From an uncultured Ellagibacter sp. (lineage in GTDB: Bacteria > Actinomycetota > Coriobacteriia > Coriobacteriales > Eggerthellaceae): 38,575 nt of DNA. Within the stretch, counting starts at the first letter, position 1, and each line of letters starts with the position of its first letter. Shown piece by piece: positions 9,301 through 17,534 of the stretch. The DNA lies in the NCBI GenBank assembly GCA_934661105.1, contig CAKUIV010000004.1, positions 1-38,575 on the forward strand, in the 5' to 3' direction. The notes under the pieces are model-generated. The model was not told the origin of the DNA, searched no databases, and saw nothing but the letters and a program-made list of their open reading frames with translations. The translations under genes and the position numbers were made by a program.

Positions 9301-9413
9301 TCGGCGAGCGCTTTGTGGCGCTGCCCGGATATGCCGACGCCCGCGATGCCGAGAGCACCGGCCGCTCCCATAGCGGCGATGAAGCTCCTGCGGCTCATCT
9401 TGGTCGATTCCAT
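6309..9413 (-). CDS. Selenocysteine-containing molybdopterin reductase, TtrA/ArrA type
   Basis: The catalytic subunit of a periplasmic-side respiratory reductase, read as one protein of 1034 residues through an in-frame UGA (8633-8631, codon 261). The N-terminus is a Tat signal (SRRSFIAAMGAAGALG, from residue 7). A [4Fe-4S] site uses C77, C80, C84 and C142. The stretch DRITMPLKRAGARGEGKWKP and the layout up to codon 260 resemble tetrathionate reductase TtrA. There Cys is the Mo ligand; here GHAST is followed by UGA and then GGSASASSYFQTG. The frame stays open for 58 codons to the next ATG and on to a normal dinucleotide-binding C-terminus. The start ATG has AAGGAGG 5 nt upstream. A recent nonsense mutation is the alternative, but its place at the ligand codon and the hairpin after it argue for Sec. 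Substrate unknown; the TtrA resemblance is from memory. Confidence 0.85.
8602..8633 (-). promoter_or_regulatory. UGA codon and candidate bacterial SECIS hairpin
   Basis: On the mRNA, UGA is followed after 11 nt by the stem AAGUGCG / CGUACUU (7 pairs, one G-U) closed by the loop AGUU. The loop begins 18 nt after the UGA and has G in its second position. Known bacterial SECIS elements need a small apical loop with an early G about 16-37 nt downstream of UGA, so this fits. SelB binding is inferred. Confidence 0.7.
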
Positions 9414-9555
9414 ATTCCCCTCCTTCTCATCAAAAAATATGTGGAACCGTGAACAAGTTTGCGGGCTCAAGATAGGGTGCGTCATCGTAACGGCGTGGGT
9501 AAATCATCCTTCGAAAGCTATCGGCGCATCTAACCACATCATGACTATTTTTTAC

Positions 9556-9605
9556 GTTTCCCCAGGAAAACGGGGGTGATTAATCAGGCAATGAGCCCGT
9601 TTTCC
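9556..9605. promoter_or_regulatory. Inverted repeats between reductase operon and LuxR gene
   Basis: GGAAAACGGG (9565-9574) and CCCGTTTTCC (9596-9605) form perfect 10-bp arms 21 bp apart. Between them lies the perfect palindrome TGATTAATCA (9577-9586). GTTTCCCCAGGAAAAC (9556-9571) overlaps the left arm. The block is in the divergent promoter region and is the best candidate operator for the neighbouring LuxR-type regulator. Confidence 0.55.
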
Positions 9606-9671
9606 GCCGAAGGGCGAGCATGTGCGCTACACTTGCAGGTAGGTTTAGGGGTTTAAGTCGGAGGGGATGAA

Positions 9672-11300
9672 ATGGCGGGGCTTCGCAAGGCGTATGTGCT
9701 GCAGCTTCGACGCGCGGCAGGGTTCGGGTGCTTTCTCGCGTGGATGTACTGCTCGCTGTTCTCGTGCGGGCTCGTTCCTGTGGTTATTCAGCTTTGCGGC
9801 GTCGAGCGCTCGTGGGTTTACGCCGGGATCGGCCAGGCGCTTGCCGCAGCCGTTGTGCTCGCTGCTTACGCACGGCTTCAGGGGCGTGGCTTGGGGGATG
9901 CCGTGCAGCGTGCCATGGGCGTCGTCGGCTCCGGTTGCGCATGCGTGGGATCGGTACTTGTTTGGGTGAGCCACCTCGACCTTTCGTGGTATGCCGCCCT
10001 CACCGTTGCGGGCGGGGTATGCTGCGGCGTGGGTCTGGCCCTTCTCGCTCTTTTATGGGGCGCTCGCTATAGCAACTGCGACGAGGATCACATCGAGTCG
10101 GCTATACCGCTTTCGTTCGTCGTCGCATTTCTGATTTACTTCGTGCTGCTTGTGGTGAAAGGCCCGCTGTTCATGGTGATCGACGCGATTCTGCCCATCG
10201 TGTCGACGTGGATCGTGTTCCGCCCGCATTGCGGGCGCGCCATCGCATCCGACGTCGCGGCTACAGGGGTTTTCTCGAACTCGTCCTTGCGCATGCAGGT
10301 GAAGCATCTCGGCTCGCTTTTTGCGCTGTACTTTCTCCTGTGGCTGCAGTTCGCGTTTTTCCGCGTCTCCTCCTCCCCGACCGACTACAGCGGGCGATTC
10401 GTGCACTACCTCGTGCCGTTTTCCGCGGCGGCCGTTCTCGCGGTGGCGGCATTTATGCTCTGCATGCGGCAAACGCGGTTCCTGAACTTCACCTTCATGT
10501 ACCGCTGGGCCGTGCCCCTCATGATCGGCGGATGCGCCATCCTCGCCGCCGGTACGGGAATCCCTGAAGCGCGAAGCCTCGCCTATGCGGTGAATTTCAT
10601 CGCGATGTTCGGGGTGCAGATGTGCGTGTGGATCGTGGGGCCGAAGTACGTGCGACGTATGGGGGTATCGCCGTTCGTGCTGTTCGGGGGCTTGATTGCT
10701 GCTGAAGGCTCGGGTGTTGCGGTGGGGCTTTCGATTGCGTTGCCGCTTTTCGATGCGCGAAGCGCCGCCATGAGCGATATCGTCTTGGGCATAACCTGCG
10801 CGGTTGCCTTCGTGGCGATGCTCGTGGGATTCAATCCGCGCTGGCTGTTCCTAAGCGACGCTATGCGGCGGTTCACCTACGGGATGGAAAGAACTCCGAG
10901 CAAGGCCCCGTGTGAATCCTGCGCATCGCCGTGCGGCGAGGGCGCGGCGTCACCGGGCGCAGGTGCGGGGGATTCTGTATGTTCGGGCGGCGCGTGCGAG
11001 GAACAACCTGTCGCCACGACGGTCCTTGCCGAGCCGTCGATTTCAGCGGGGGAGGAGCTTGCCGGCATTTTCGAGCAGACTGCCTGCGAGCTGCGCGCGA
11101 AGTACGGCCTTACCGAGCGCGAGACGCAGATAGCGGCGCTTCTCCTTGCGGGCCGCAGCCGCCCGTTCATCCGCGACGAGCTTGTCATCTCGTTGAATAC
11201 CGTGCATGCGCACGCACGGAGCATCTATGCGAAGTGCAACGTCCATTCCCAGCAGGAATTCATGGACTTCGTGCATCTTGATGCCCGTCGCAGCGCGTGA
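9672..11300 (+). CDS. LuxR-type regulator with multi-helix membrane domain
   Basis: A protein of 542 residues. The first ~400 residues are a membrane domain with many hydrophobic helices (about 12). A cytoplasmic linker follows, and the last ~65 residues are a LuxR-type helix-turn-helix (LTERETQIAALLLAGRSRPF, then ISLNTVHAHARSIYAKCNV). Eggerthellaceae carry many such fused sensor-regulators beside respiratory reductase operons, where they are thought to sense the substrate. The divergent position next to the selenoprotein reductase suggests it controls that operon. The start ATG at 9672 follows GGAGGGG. A linker (about residues 405-455) is rich in Cys, Gly, Ser and Ala. Ligand unknown. Confidence 0.9.
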   Translation: MAGLRKAYVLQLRRAAGFGCFLAWMYCSLFSCGLVPVVIQLCGVERSWVYAGIGQALAAAVVLAAYARLQGRGLGDAVQRAMGVVGSGCACVGSVLVWVSHLDLSWYAALTVAGGVCCGVGLALLALLWGARYSNCDEDHIESAIPLSFVVAFLIYFVLLVVKGPLFMVIDAILPIVSTWIVFRPHCGRAIASDVAATGVFSNSSLRMQVKHLGSLFALYFLLWLQFAFFRVSSSPTDYSGRFVHYLVPFSAAAVLAVAAFMLCMRQTRFLNFTFMYRWAVPLMIGGCAILAAGTGIPEARSLAYAVNFIAMFGVQMCVWIVGPKYVRRMGVSPFVLFGGLIAAEGSGVAVGLSIALPLFDARSAAMSDIVLGITCAVAFVAMLVGFNPRWLFLSDAMRRFTYGMERTPSKAPCESCASPCGEGAASPGAGAGDSVCSGGACEEQPVATTVLAEPSISAGEELAGIFEQTACELRAKYGLTERETQIAALLLAGRSRPFIRDELVISLNTVHAHARSIYAKCNVHSQQEFMDFVHLDARRSA

Positions 11301-11386
11301 AAGCAGCGCGACTTTCTACCTGTTCGCCGAATCGCGGACGTGTATTATGGTAGTCAGGTAGTGGCAATCGTCCGAGGAGGCTGGGC

Positions 11387-11989
11387 ATGAAGAAGCTGTT
11401 TGTTATCGGCGGCATGGGGGCCGGCAAATCGACGGCGCGAAAAGCGCTGGTTGAACAGGGGCTTCCCTATATCGATCTCGATCTTGTCGGACATCAGGTG
11501 CTCTCATGGGATACGGTTCGGGAAGAGCTGAAAGAAACGTTCGGTCCCGATGTGTTCGATGGAGAAGGCGCAGTCGATCGCAAGAAGCTCGCCGCGAGGG
11601 CGTTCGCTTCGCCTGCGGATACGCGCAAGCTCAACCGCATCACGCTGCCGCGCATCGAGGAGCTGTTCTCCGACCGCGTCGACGAACTCGAGCGCATGGG
11701 GCACAAGGCCGTCGTGGTCGAGCAATCCGTGTTCAAGAACCGCCAGGGGTCGCTCGCGTACTGCGCCGACGTCGTCATCGCGGTCATCGCTCCGCTCGAC
11801 ATGCGCATCCAACGCGCGGTGGCGTCCGGCTTCTCCGAAGAAGACGTGCGCAACCGCATTGCCCGCCAGATCACCGATGCCGAGCGTATCGAAGCCGCCG
11901 ACGTCGTCTTCAACAACAACGGCACGCCCGATGAACTGCAAAATCAAGTTGTCGCGTGGTGGCAGGAATACGAGAAATCGATTCATTAA
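11387..11989 (+). CDS. coaE: Dephospho-CoA kinase
   Basis: A P-loop kinase of 200 residues that phosphorylates the 3'-OH of dephospho-CoA, the last step of coenzyme A synthesis. Walker A is GGMGAGKST at residues 8-16. DLDLVGHQVL, LNRITLPRI and the lid segment RNRIARQITDAERI match CoaE. The usual ADxI motif is present in variant form as AADVVFNNNGTPDEL. The start at 11387 has GAGGAGG 7 nt upstream. It precedes uvrB, a common actinobacterial arrangement, but uvrB has its own promoter. Confidence 0.93.
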   Translation: MKKLFVIGGMGAGKSTARKALVEQGLPYIDLDLVGHQVLSWDTVREELKETFGPDVFDGEGAVDRKKLAARAFASPADTRKLNRITLPRIEELFSDRVDELERMGHKAVVVEQSVFKNRQGSLAYCADVVIAVIAPLDMRIQRAVASGFSEEDVRNRIARQITDAERIEAADVVFNNNGTPDELQNQVVAWWQEYEKSIH

Positions 11990-12025
11990 CGAACACTTGT
12001 TCCCATTTTCTTTCTGTGCTATGCT
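11990..12025 (+). promoter_or_regulatory. LexA (SOS) box overlapping the uvrB promoter
   Basis: CGAACACTTGTTCC (11990-12003) fits the Gram-positive/actinobacterial LexA box CGAAC-N4-GTTCG/C. The -35 TTGTTC (11997-12002) lies inside it, followed by a 17-bp spacer and the -10 TATGCT (12020-12025). LexA bound here would block RNA polymerase, so uvrB should be induced by DNA damage. Confidence 0.85.
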
Positions 12026-12130
12026 GGCCTTCTCAATGAGAGGGCCAGCGTCGTTTCGAGGGTGCCTGAAAGGAAGCCGAGCGCGGGGGCTTTGAACCGG
12101 GGCGGCTTGCGAAAAGAGGGTAGGTTATAG

Positions 12131-14281
12131 ATGTCTACGCATCTCAGCAACATAGAGGGCATGGAAATCGCGGGCAAGCTGCCCGAAGTTCGCCTCGCGA
12201 ACACGCCGTTCAAGGTGGTCTCTCCTTATGAACCTGCGGGCGATCAGCCGAAGGCGATCAAGGAATTGGCGCGCGGTGTGGAAGAGGGCATGCGCTATCA
12301 GACGCTTCTCGGTGTCACCGGCTCGGGCAAGACCTTCACGATGGCGAAAACGATCGAGGCAGTGCAGAAGCCCACGCTCGTGCTCGCACCCAACAAAACG
12401 CTCGCCGCGCAGCTCGCAAGTGAGCTCAAGGAGTTCTTCCCTGACAATTCGGTCGTTTATTTCGTCAGCTACTACGACTACTACCAGCCGGAAGCGTACG
12501 TGCCATCCTCCGACACTTTTATCGAGAAAGATGCCTCCATCAATGAAGAAGTCGAGAAGTTGCGCCATGCGGCGACGTCGGCGCTCCTGTCGCGACGCGA
12601 CTGCATCGTCGTCGCGTCGGTCAGCTGCATCTACGGCATCGGTAGCCCGATGGACTATGCGGGCATGGCGGTCTTCCTCGACAAGGAAAAGCCCGCCGAG
12701 CGCGACGACGTCATCCACGAACTTATCGACATCCAGTACGATCGCAACGATTACGAGTTGAAGCGCGGCACATTCCGTGTTCGCGGCGATTCGCTCGATG
12801 TGTTCCCACCCTATGCCGACAACCCCATCCATGTGGAGTTCTGGGGCGACGAGGTGGAAACCATCGCGGAAACCGACCACGTCACCGGCGAAATTCTCAA
12901 TGAATACGAGGCGCTGCCCATCTGGCCGGCGTCGCATTACGTCACCGCGCGCCCGAAGATGGATCGTGCCATTAAAACCATCCAGGAAGAATTGCGCGAG
13001 CGTTTGCGGCAATTCAACGAGGAAGGCAAGCTCCTCGAGGCGCAACGTTTGGAGATGCGAACCAATTACGATTTGGAAATGCTCGAGACGATGGGTTTTT
13101 GCAGCGGCATCGAGAACTACTCGCGGCATCTTGACGGTCGCCAACCGGGCGAGCCGCCGTACACGCTCATCGACTATTTCCCGAAGGATTTCCTGTGCAT
13201 CATCGATGAAAGCCATGTCACGGTGCCTCAAATCCGCGGCATGCACGAAGGTGACCGCTCGCGCAAGATCACGCTGGCGGAACACGGCTTTCGTCTTCCG
13301 AGCTGTCTTGACAACCGTCCGCTTCGTTTCGACGAATTCGAAGAGCGGGTGCCTCAGTTCATCTACGTGTCGGCGACGCCGGGCGACTACGAAGAAAAAG
13401 TCAGCCAGCAGGTAGTCGAGCAGATCATTCGACCGACGGGCTTGCTCGACCCCGAAATTATCGTGCGCTCGAGCGCCAGCCAGATCGACGACATCATCGA
13501 CGAAGCGAAGGAACGCGCAGCGCGTGACGAGCGAACGCTCATCACGACGCTCACGAAGAAGATGGCGGAAGATCTAACCGACCATCTGCTCGATCGCGGC
13601 GTGAAGGCGCGCTACATGCATTCCGACATCGCCACCCTTGAGCGCGTCGAGATTCTAAGCGATTTGCGCCGCGGCGAGTTCGACACGCTCGTCGGCATCA
13701 ACCTTCTGCGCGAGGGCCTCGATTTGCCGGAAGTGTCGCTTGTCGCCATTTTGGACGCCGACAAGGAAGGTTTCCTGCGCAACTATCGATCGCTTATCCA
13801 GACGATCGGCCGCGCTGCACGAAACGCATCGGGGCAGGTCATCATGTACGCCGATAAAACGACCGACTCCATGGACAAGGCCATTACCGAGACGCGTCGC
13901 CGCCGCAGTATCCAGATGGCCTACAACAAGGAACACGACATCACCCCGCAGACCATTCGCAAGAAGATCAACGACATCATGGGATCGGTCGCAGAAATCA
14001 AAGGAGCCTCCTCCGAGCAGGTTAACAAGGAGCTCGCGGCGCTTTCGCGCGAAGAGGTGCTGCGCGTCATTTCCAGTATGGAAGACGACATGGCGGCCGC
14101 GTCGCGCGAGATGGACTTCGAGCGCGCGGCGAACCTGCGTGACCAGGTGGTGAAACTGAAGGCCCAGGTGGAAGGTTCAAGCGAAGACGACGTGTTGAAA
14201 GAATTGAAGAAGACGGCGCGCAAAGGCAGTGCGTTCGGCAACAGGAAGAATGCGGCGTACGGGTCGAGCCGCAGGAGCTAA
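12131..14281 (+). CDS. uvrB: UvrABC excision repair subunit B
   Basis: The damage-verifying helicase-like subunit of nucleotide excision repair, full length at 716 residues. Walker A is GVTGSGKT (61-68). The beta-hairpin region contains YYDYYQPEAYVPSSDTFIEK, the DEAD-like motif II is IIDESH, and motifs V-VI appear as LLREGLDLPEV and QTIGRAARN. The C-terminal UVR domain that contacts UvrC is recognisable in EMDFERAANLRDQVVKLKA. The ATG at 12131 follows GAGGGTAGG at a usable distance. Control by LexA is expected from the box at 11990. Confidence 0.97.
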   Translation: MSTHLSNIEGMEIAGKLPEVRLANTPFKVVSPYEPAGDQPKAIKELARGVEEGMRYQTLLGVTGSGKTFTMAKTIEAVQKPTLVLAPNKTLAAQLASELKEFFPDNSVVYFVSYYDYYQPEAYVPSSDTFIEKDASINEEVEKLRHAATSALLSRRDCIVVASVSCIYGIGSPMDYAGMAVFLDKEKPAERDDVIHELIDIQYDRNDYELKRGTFRVRGDSLDVFPPYADNPIHVEFWGDEVETIAETDHVTGEILNEYEALPIWPASHYVTARPKMDRAIKTIQEELRERLRQFNEEGKLLEAQRLEMRTNYDLEMLETMGFCSGIENYSRHLDGRQPGEPPYTLIDYFPKDFLCIIDESHVTVPQIRGMHEGDRSRKITLAEHGFRLPSCLDNRPLRFDEFEERVPQFIYVSATPGDYEEKVSQQVVEQIIRPTGLLDPEIIVRSSASQIDDIIDEAKERAARDERTLITTLTKKMAEDLTDHLLDRGVKARYMHSDIATLERVEILSDLRRGEFDTLVGINLLREGLDLPEVSLVAILDADKEGFLRNYRSLIQTIGRAARNASGQVIMYADKTTDSMDKAITETRRRRSIQMAYNKEHDITPQTIRKKINDIMGSVAEIKGASSEQVNKELAALSREEVLRVISSMEDDMAAASREMDFERAANLRDQVVKLKAQVEGSSEDDVLKELKKTARKGSAFGNRKNAAYGSSRRS

Positions 14282-14298
14282 GGGTCCATCTGCGGCTC
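14266..14298 (+). terminator. Weak hairpin at the uvrB end
   Basis: GAGCCGCAG (14266-14274, inside the last codons) pairs with CTGCGGCTC (14290-14298). A second copy of CCTGCGGCT near 14314 can pair with the same left arm. There is no T-run, so termination is uncertain. Confidence 0.35.
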
Positions 14299-14398
14299 GG
14301 TCTACGGCGCCGTCCTGCGGCTTGGTTCGAATCCCGTCAGGCTTGTGTCTGCTCGCTTATGCGACTTGTCCCAGACATGTCGTTTGTGCGCCGTACTC

Positions 14399-15100
14399 TT
14401 ACGGTTCGCGGTGCTGGTAGAGCTTGCAGGACAAAGCGCAGCTTGCGACATAGATTACGGCAACGAGGGCGATCGCGATAAGAAGAAGCGCCGCGAAGCT
14501 TGCAGGGGAGGCAAACGCCTCATCGATAGCGGCTTCAATCGATGCTGTGGCACTCGTTGCGCTTGCGAACGCTATGCAGAAGCAGATCGCGAACAACGCC
14601 ACTACGGGAACGAGGCGCATCGCTTTCGTCATGCCGTATCGTGTAGCGACTGGAGTTACGATTGCCAGCATGACGAGACCTGCCAGCGCTCCGATGCACG
14701 GAGCGGCAAGAGCGAAGCCTATCTCCACGTCGGCCGCAAGGTTGCTCGCGTTCGGGAGGTTCGGCGCGAGCAGGGAAACGATGAGGGAAAGGGCGTAGAT
14801 AGCAAGGCCGAAAGCGATGCCCGCGATTGCCAAAAGGGCGCAGGTAGCATAACGCCCTGCAATCACATCGGTGCGCGAGAGGGGGAGCGCAAGGCGGAAT
14901 CCTTCCCAGTTGCCCTTCTCGTCGAGCGCCAAAAGGGTGAATCCCAGCACCACGGGAATGATGTCGGCGAAAGCTGCCGGCATCGTGTAGATGTTGCCGA
15001 CGAAAAACGAGACGACAACGCCGATAGGGATGGTCGTAACGGCTTCCTGAACAAGATATTTCCGTGCGATGACGAAATCGAGCGATGTCATGGTTTTCAT
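14399..15100 (-). CDS. ABC-2 type transporter permease
   Basis: A membrane protein of 233 residues with about six hydrophobic helices, including TIPIGVVVSFFVGNIYTMPA and MRLVPVVALFAICFCIAFA. The segment GNWEGFRLALPLSRTDVIAGRY is typical of small ABC-2 permeases of the YtrA-regulated export type. It overlaps the ATPase gene by four bases (ATGA), so the two are translationally coupled. Substrate unknown; in relatives such operons respond to cell-wall stress or export peptides. Confidence 0.85.
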   Translation of the reverse strand: MKTMTSLDFVIARKYLVQEAVTTIPIGVVVSFFVGNIYTMPAAFADIIPVVLGFTLLALDEKGNWEGFRLALPLSRTDVIAGRYATCALLAIAGIAFGLAIYALSLIVSLLAPNLPNASNLAADVEIGFALAAPCIGALAGLVMLAIVTPVATRYGMTKAMRLVPVVALFAICFCIAFASATSATASIEAAIDEAFASPASFAALLLIAIALVAVIYVASCALSCKLYQHREP

Positions 15101-16032
15101 AGCGTGGCTCCTTTAAGCATGAAGTGCATATACGTTTCGACGTCGATCGCTTCGATGGGAATGGCGGGGAACGCTTCGGCGAAAGCGAAACGGTTGGGTA
15201 CGAAGACCCGGGTGGAATAGGCGGTGCGTTCGAATCGCAGCTCACCCGGTTGGTACGCCCTGCTTCGCTCGATTGCTTCGACGTCTGTTGCGCGACAAAG
15301 CGCGACGCCCGCGAGGTCTATGGCGTCTCGCTCGACATCGAATATGAGCTTTCCCGCATCGATGCACGCGACTCGGTCGGCGATCTTGTCGAGGTCGCTT
15401 GTGATATGGCTCGACAGGAGGATGGCGCGTGATTCGTCTTCGGCGACGAAGGTGCGCAGCAGCCCGAGCATCTCGTCGCGAGCTATGGGGTCGAGCCCTG
15501 CCGTAGCCTCGTCTAGAACGAGAAGGCGAGGCCTGTGGGCGAGCGCGCAGGCGAGGGAAAGCTTCATGCCCATGCCGCGAGAAAGGGCCTTCACGAGGGT
15601 CTTTTCGGCAAGGTTAAACTGCTCGGCAAGATTCCAGAACAGCTTATCGTTCCAGTTTTCATAGACGTTTCGCATCGCGCGGGCGGTGGTTTTCACCGTG
15701 CATTCATCGGGAAACGAGCACGCGTCGAGCACGATGCCGATGGCTTGCTTCAGTGCGGAAAGACGCTGTTCGGGTGCACCGACGACCTCTTCCCCGAACA
15801 GCGCGATGCTGCCGTTGTCGGGGTGAACGATGCCGAGGATCGATTTGATGAGGGTCGTCTTTCCCGCTCCGTTCGACCCGACGAGACCAACGATGGTTCC
15901 CGGTTCAACGGCGAGCGATATCTCGCGCATCGCGAACGAGTTGTAGCGTTTCGAAAGTCGCTCGATACGCAAAACGGGGTTGGGCGCGGCGTTTGAGGGG
16001 AGAGGCTGCGCTGTTTTCGATAGTGTGTTCAT
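15097..16032 (-). CDS. ABC transporter ATP-binding protein
   Basis: A cytoplasmic ABC ATPase of 311 residues that drives the adjacent permease. Walker A is GSNGAGKTT, the signature is the degenerate LSRGMGMKLS, and Walker B with the catalytic Glu is RLLVLDEATAGLDP. The C-terminal ~80 residues are an extra domain as in BcrA/YtrB-type exporters. I start at the ATG at 16032, with AAGGA 7 nt upstream (MNTLSKTAQPLP). An earlier GTG at 16077 overlaps the GntR gene stop and has no better ribosome site. The gene is the second of a regulator-ATPase-permease operon. Confidence 0.88.
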   Translation of the reverse strand: MNTLSKTAQPLPSNAAPNPVLRIERLSKRYNSFAMREISLAVEPGTIVGLVGSNGAGKTTLIKSILGIVHPDNGSIALFGEEVVGAPEQRLSALKQAIGIVLDACSFPDECTVKTTARAMRNVYENWNDKLFWNLAEQFNLAEKTLVKALSRGMGMKLSLACALAHRPRLLVLDEATAGLDPIARDEMLGLLRTFVAEDESRAILLSSHITSDLDKIADRVACIDAGKLIFDVERDAIDLAGVALCRATDVEAIERSRAYQPGELRFERTAYSTRVFVPNRFAFAEAFPAIPIEAIDVETYMHFMLKGATL

Positions 16033-16073
16033 AACGTTGTCCTTCAGCTTGGTGAAGTGATTGCCACGGTTTG

Positions 16074-16442
16074 TCACTCTGCGAGGATGTCGAGCATTTC
16101 ATGCAGGTCGTCGATACTGGCTCCGATGCATTTTGCCTCGCCGATGGCCTGGGCGAGGAGGCTTTCGATGCGTCGCAGGCATTCCTCGCGCACGATTTCG
16201 GTGTTACCCCCGGCGACGAAACTTCCTTTCCCTTGGCGTGTTTCGATGAATCCCTGCGCCTCAAGATCGGCATACGCGCGTTTCGTGGTAATAACGCTTA
16301 CTCGAAGGTCGTTGGCGAGTGCGCGAATGGAGGGAAGCTGATCGCCCGAGGCAAGTACTCCCGATATGATCTGAGTCTTGATTTGGCTTGCAATCTGGTC
16401 GTAGATGGGTTTACTTGCGGCATTCGAGATGACGATGTCCAC
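16074..16442 (-). CDS. GntR-family regulator, YtrA subfamily
   Basis: A regulator of 122 residues with an N-terminal winged helix (SKPIYDQIASQIKTQIISG, LPSIRALANDLRVSVITTKR, LEAQGFIETRQGKGSFV) and a short helical C-terminus. That size and layout define the YtrA subfamily, which represses ABC-2 transporter operons. I start at the GTG at 16442, preceded by AAAAGGAA at 7 nt, giving MDIVISNAASKP. Upstream ATG/GTG codons (to 16508) lie in or beside a perfect 14-bp hairpin and have poorer ribosome sites. It likely represses its own operon through the palindrome at the promoter. Confidence 0.85.
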   Translation of the reverse strand: MDIVISNAASKPIYDQIASQIKTQIISGVLASGDQLPSIRALANDLRVSVITTKRAYADLEAQGFIETRQGKGSFVAGGNTEIVREECLRRIESLLAQAIGEAKCIGASIDDLHEMLDILAE

Positions 16443-16471
16443 GCCGAGTTCCTTTTCCGGTTCGATTGACA

Positions 16472-16509
16472 TGTGTCCTTGCATGCCGCGTCCGACATGC
16501 AAGGACACA
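16472..16509 (-). promoter_or_regulatory. Perfect 14-bp-stem hairpin in the GntR operon leader
   Basis: TGTGTCCTTGCATG (16472-16485) and CATGCAAGGACACA (16496-16509) are exact complements around a 10-nt loop. It lies between the promoter and the GTG start of the regulator. No U-tract follows on the minus strand, so a simple terminator is unlikely; a second operator or an RNA control element are alternatives. Confidence 0.6.
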
Positions 16510-16537
16510 CGGGCCGCCTCAGCTGAAGGCGCTATGC

Positions 16538-16591
16538 ATAGTGTATATACCCGATATGCACACTATAAACAGTGAAATGGCGATTTGTCAA
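16538..16591 (-). promoter_or_regulatory. GntR operon promoter with operator palindrome
   Basis: On the minus strand TTGACA (16591-16586) and TATAGT (16567-16562) are separated by 18 bp. The inverted repeat ATAGTGT (16538-16544) / ACACTAT (16560-16566) overlaps the -10 and the start region. This arrangement is usual for YtrA-type autorepression. Confidence 0.8.
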
Positions 16592-16643
16592 GATGCTGTT
16601 CGATTTCGTTTGCCCGACATGCCGTTCTAGAGGGCGGGGGCTG

Positions 16644-16826
16644 AAAAAGCGGTCACAAAACAGCGATTTGCGTTCTCAAAGCGTAACTAAAGCAAGTGAA
16701 GCTAGAGAGATTAGGGAAATATTCAACGAATATCGCAAATATGTTGAATAAAAAACCGCCATAATGCTTTTGGCTTTGGGAAAGCGGATTTTCCGAACGC
16801 ATTTCGACGATTTGTGACCATTTTTT
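16644..16826. repeat. Long imperfect palindrome A, MITE/REP-like
   Basis: The ends carry GGTCACAAA (16651-16659) and TTTGTGACC (16811-16819); the similarity continues over about 25 bp (20 of 25 matching), flanked by A5 and T6. An inner hairpin TATTCAAC (16720-16727) / GTTGAATA (16743-16750) has exactly the same centre (16735). The region is AT-richer than its surroundings. No transposase is present and a short minus-strand frame inside looks spurious. The decamer GCGATTTGCG is shared with element C at 27009. Confidence 0.6.
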
Positions 16827-16882
16827 CGTTTTGGGCAATCGGGGCCTAGGGAAAGCCGCTGGTGATGCGCCGTCGATTGCCG

Positions 16883-17329
16883 TTACAGCTCGTCGGTGTC
16901 GAGCCAGACGGTGAAGGGGCCGTCGTTCACGAGGGAAACCTGCATCATGGCGCCGAATCGACCCGTCTCAACCCGGGGGATATCCTTGTGCGCGCGGGCG
17001 ACGAATGCTTCGTAGAGGCGGTTCGCCTCTTCGGGGCGGGCGGCATCGGTGAACGAGGGGCGATTTCCCTTCTTGCAGTTGGCGTACAGGGTGAACTGCG
17101 ACACGACGAGCACGCTTCCGCCCACGTCGGAAAGCGACAGATTGGTTTTGCCGTTCTCGTCTTCGAAGATGCGCAGGCGGGAAATCTTGCTCCAGAGCTT
17201 TTCGACCTGGGCTTCAGTGTCGTCGAGCCCAACGCCGAGCAGGATGAGCATGCCGTGGCCGATTTCCCCGATCGTCTCTCCGTCGACATCGACATGTGCG
17301 TTTGTGACGCATTGGATGAGTGCTCGCAT
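16883..17329 (-). CDS. dtd: D-aminoacyl-tRNA deacylase
   Basis: DTD hydrolyses D-amino acids wrongly attached to tRNA. The protein has 148 residues, the normal length. The active-site motif SQFTLYANCKKGNRPSF and the C-terminal motif VNDGPFTVWLDT (NxGP[V/F]T type) are both present. The start ATG at 17329 follows AAGGAG at 7 nt; upstream in-frame codons lack support. It is divergent from recN. Confidence 0.95.
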   Translation of the reverse strand: MRALIQCVTNAHVDVDGETIGEIGHGMLILLGVGLDDTEAQVEKLWSKISRLRIFEDENGKTNLSLSDVGGSVLVVSQFTLYANCKKGNRPSFTDAARPEEANRLYEAFVARAHKDIPRVETGRFGAMMQVSLVNDGPFTVWLDTDEL

Positions 17330-17534
17330 GCTCGGCTCCTTCGTTTTTCGAATCGTGAGCGATAAGTGTACTACGTGCGGGCGAAGCAAAGGACTCCTCC
17401 TTTGAAAAGAAAACATTTGTACGAAAAACGGGGTTCTTACGATATACTTGCCGATAAGAGAAAGTGCGGTAGGCACCACGCTAGCGTGCCGTTAGCTGCG
17501 TGCGCCTCTGATCATTTCAAGGAAAGGATGCTCG

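Noticed and set aside
6309..9485. Molybdopterin reductase as two genes or a frameshifted pseudogene
   Set aside because: Both parts are in the same frame, only one UGA separates them, the intervening 58 codons match the family, and a SECIS-like hairpin follows.
14318..14340. tRNA T-arm-like GGTTCGAATCCC
   Set aside because: The flanking bases do not form a T-stem, and no anticodon arm or acceptor stem is found upstream.
16653..16838. Minus-strand 61-codon frame in the dtd-gntR gap
   Set aside because: It lies inside the palindromic element A, has no ribosome site and no family features.
17400..17450. LexA box before recN
   Set aside because: The nearest match, around CGAAAAACGGGGTTCT, lacks the GAAC-N4-GTTC core.
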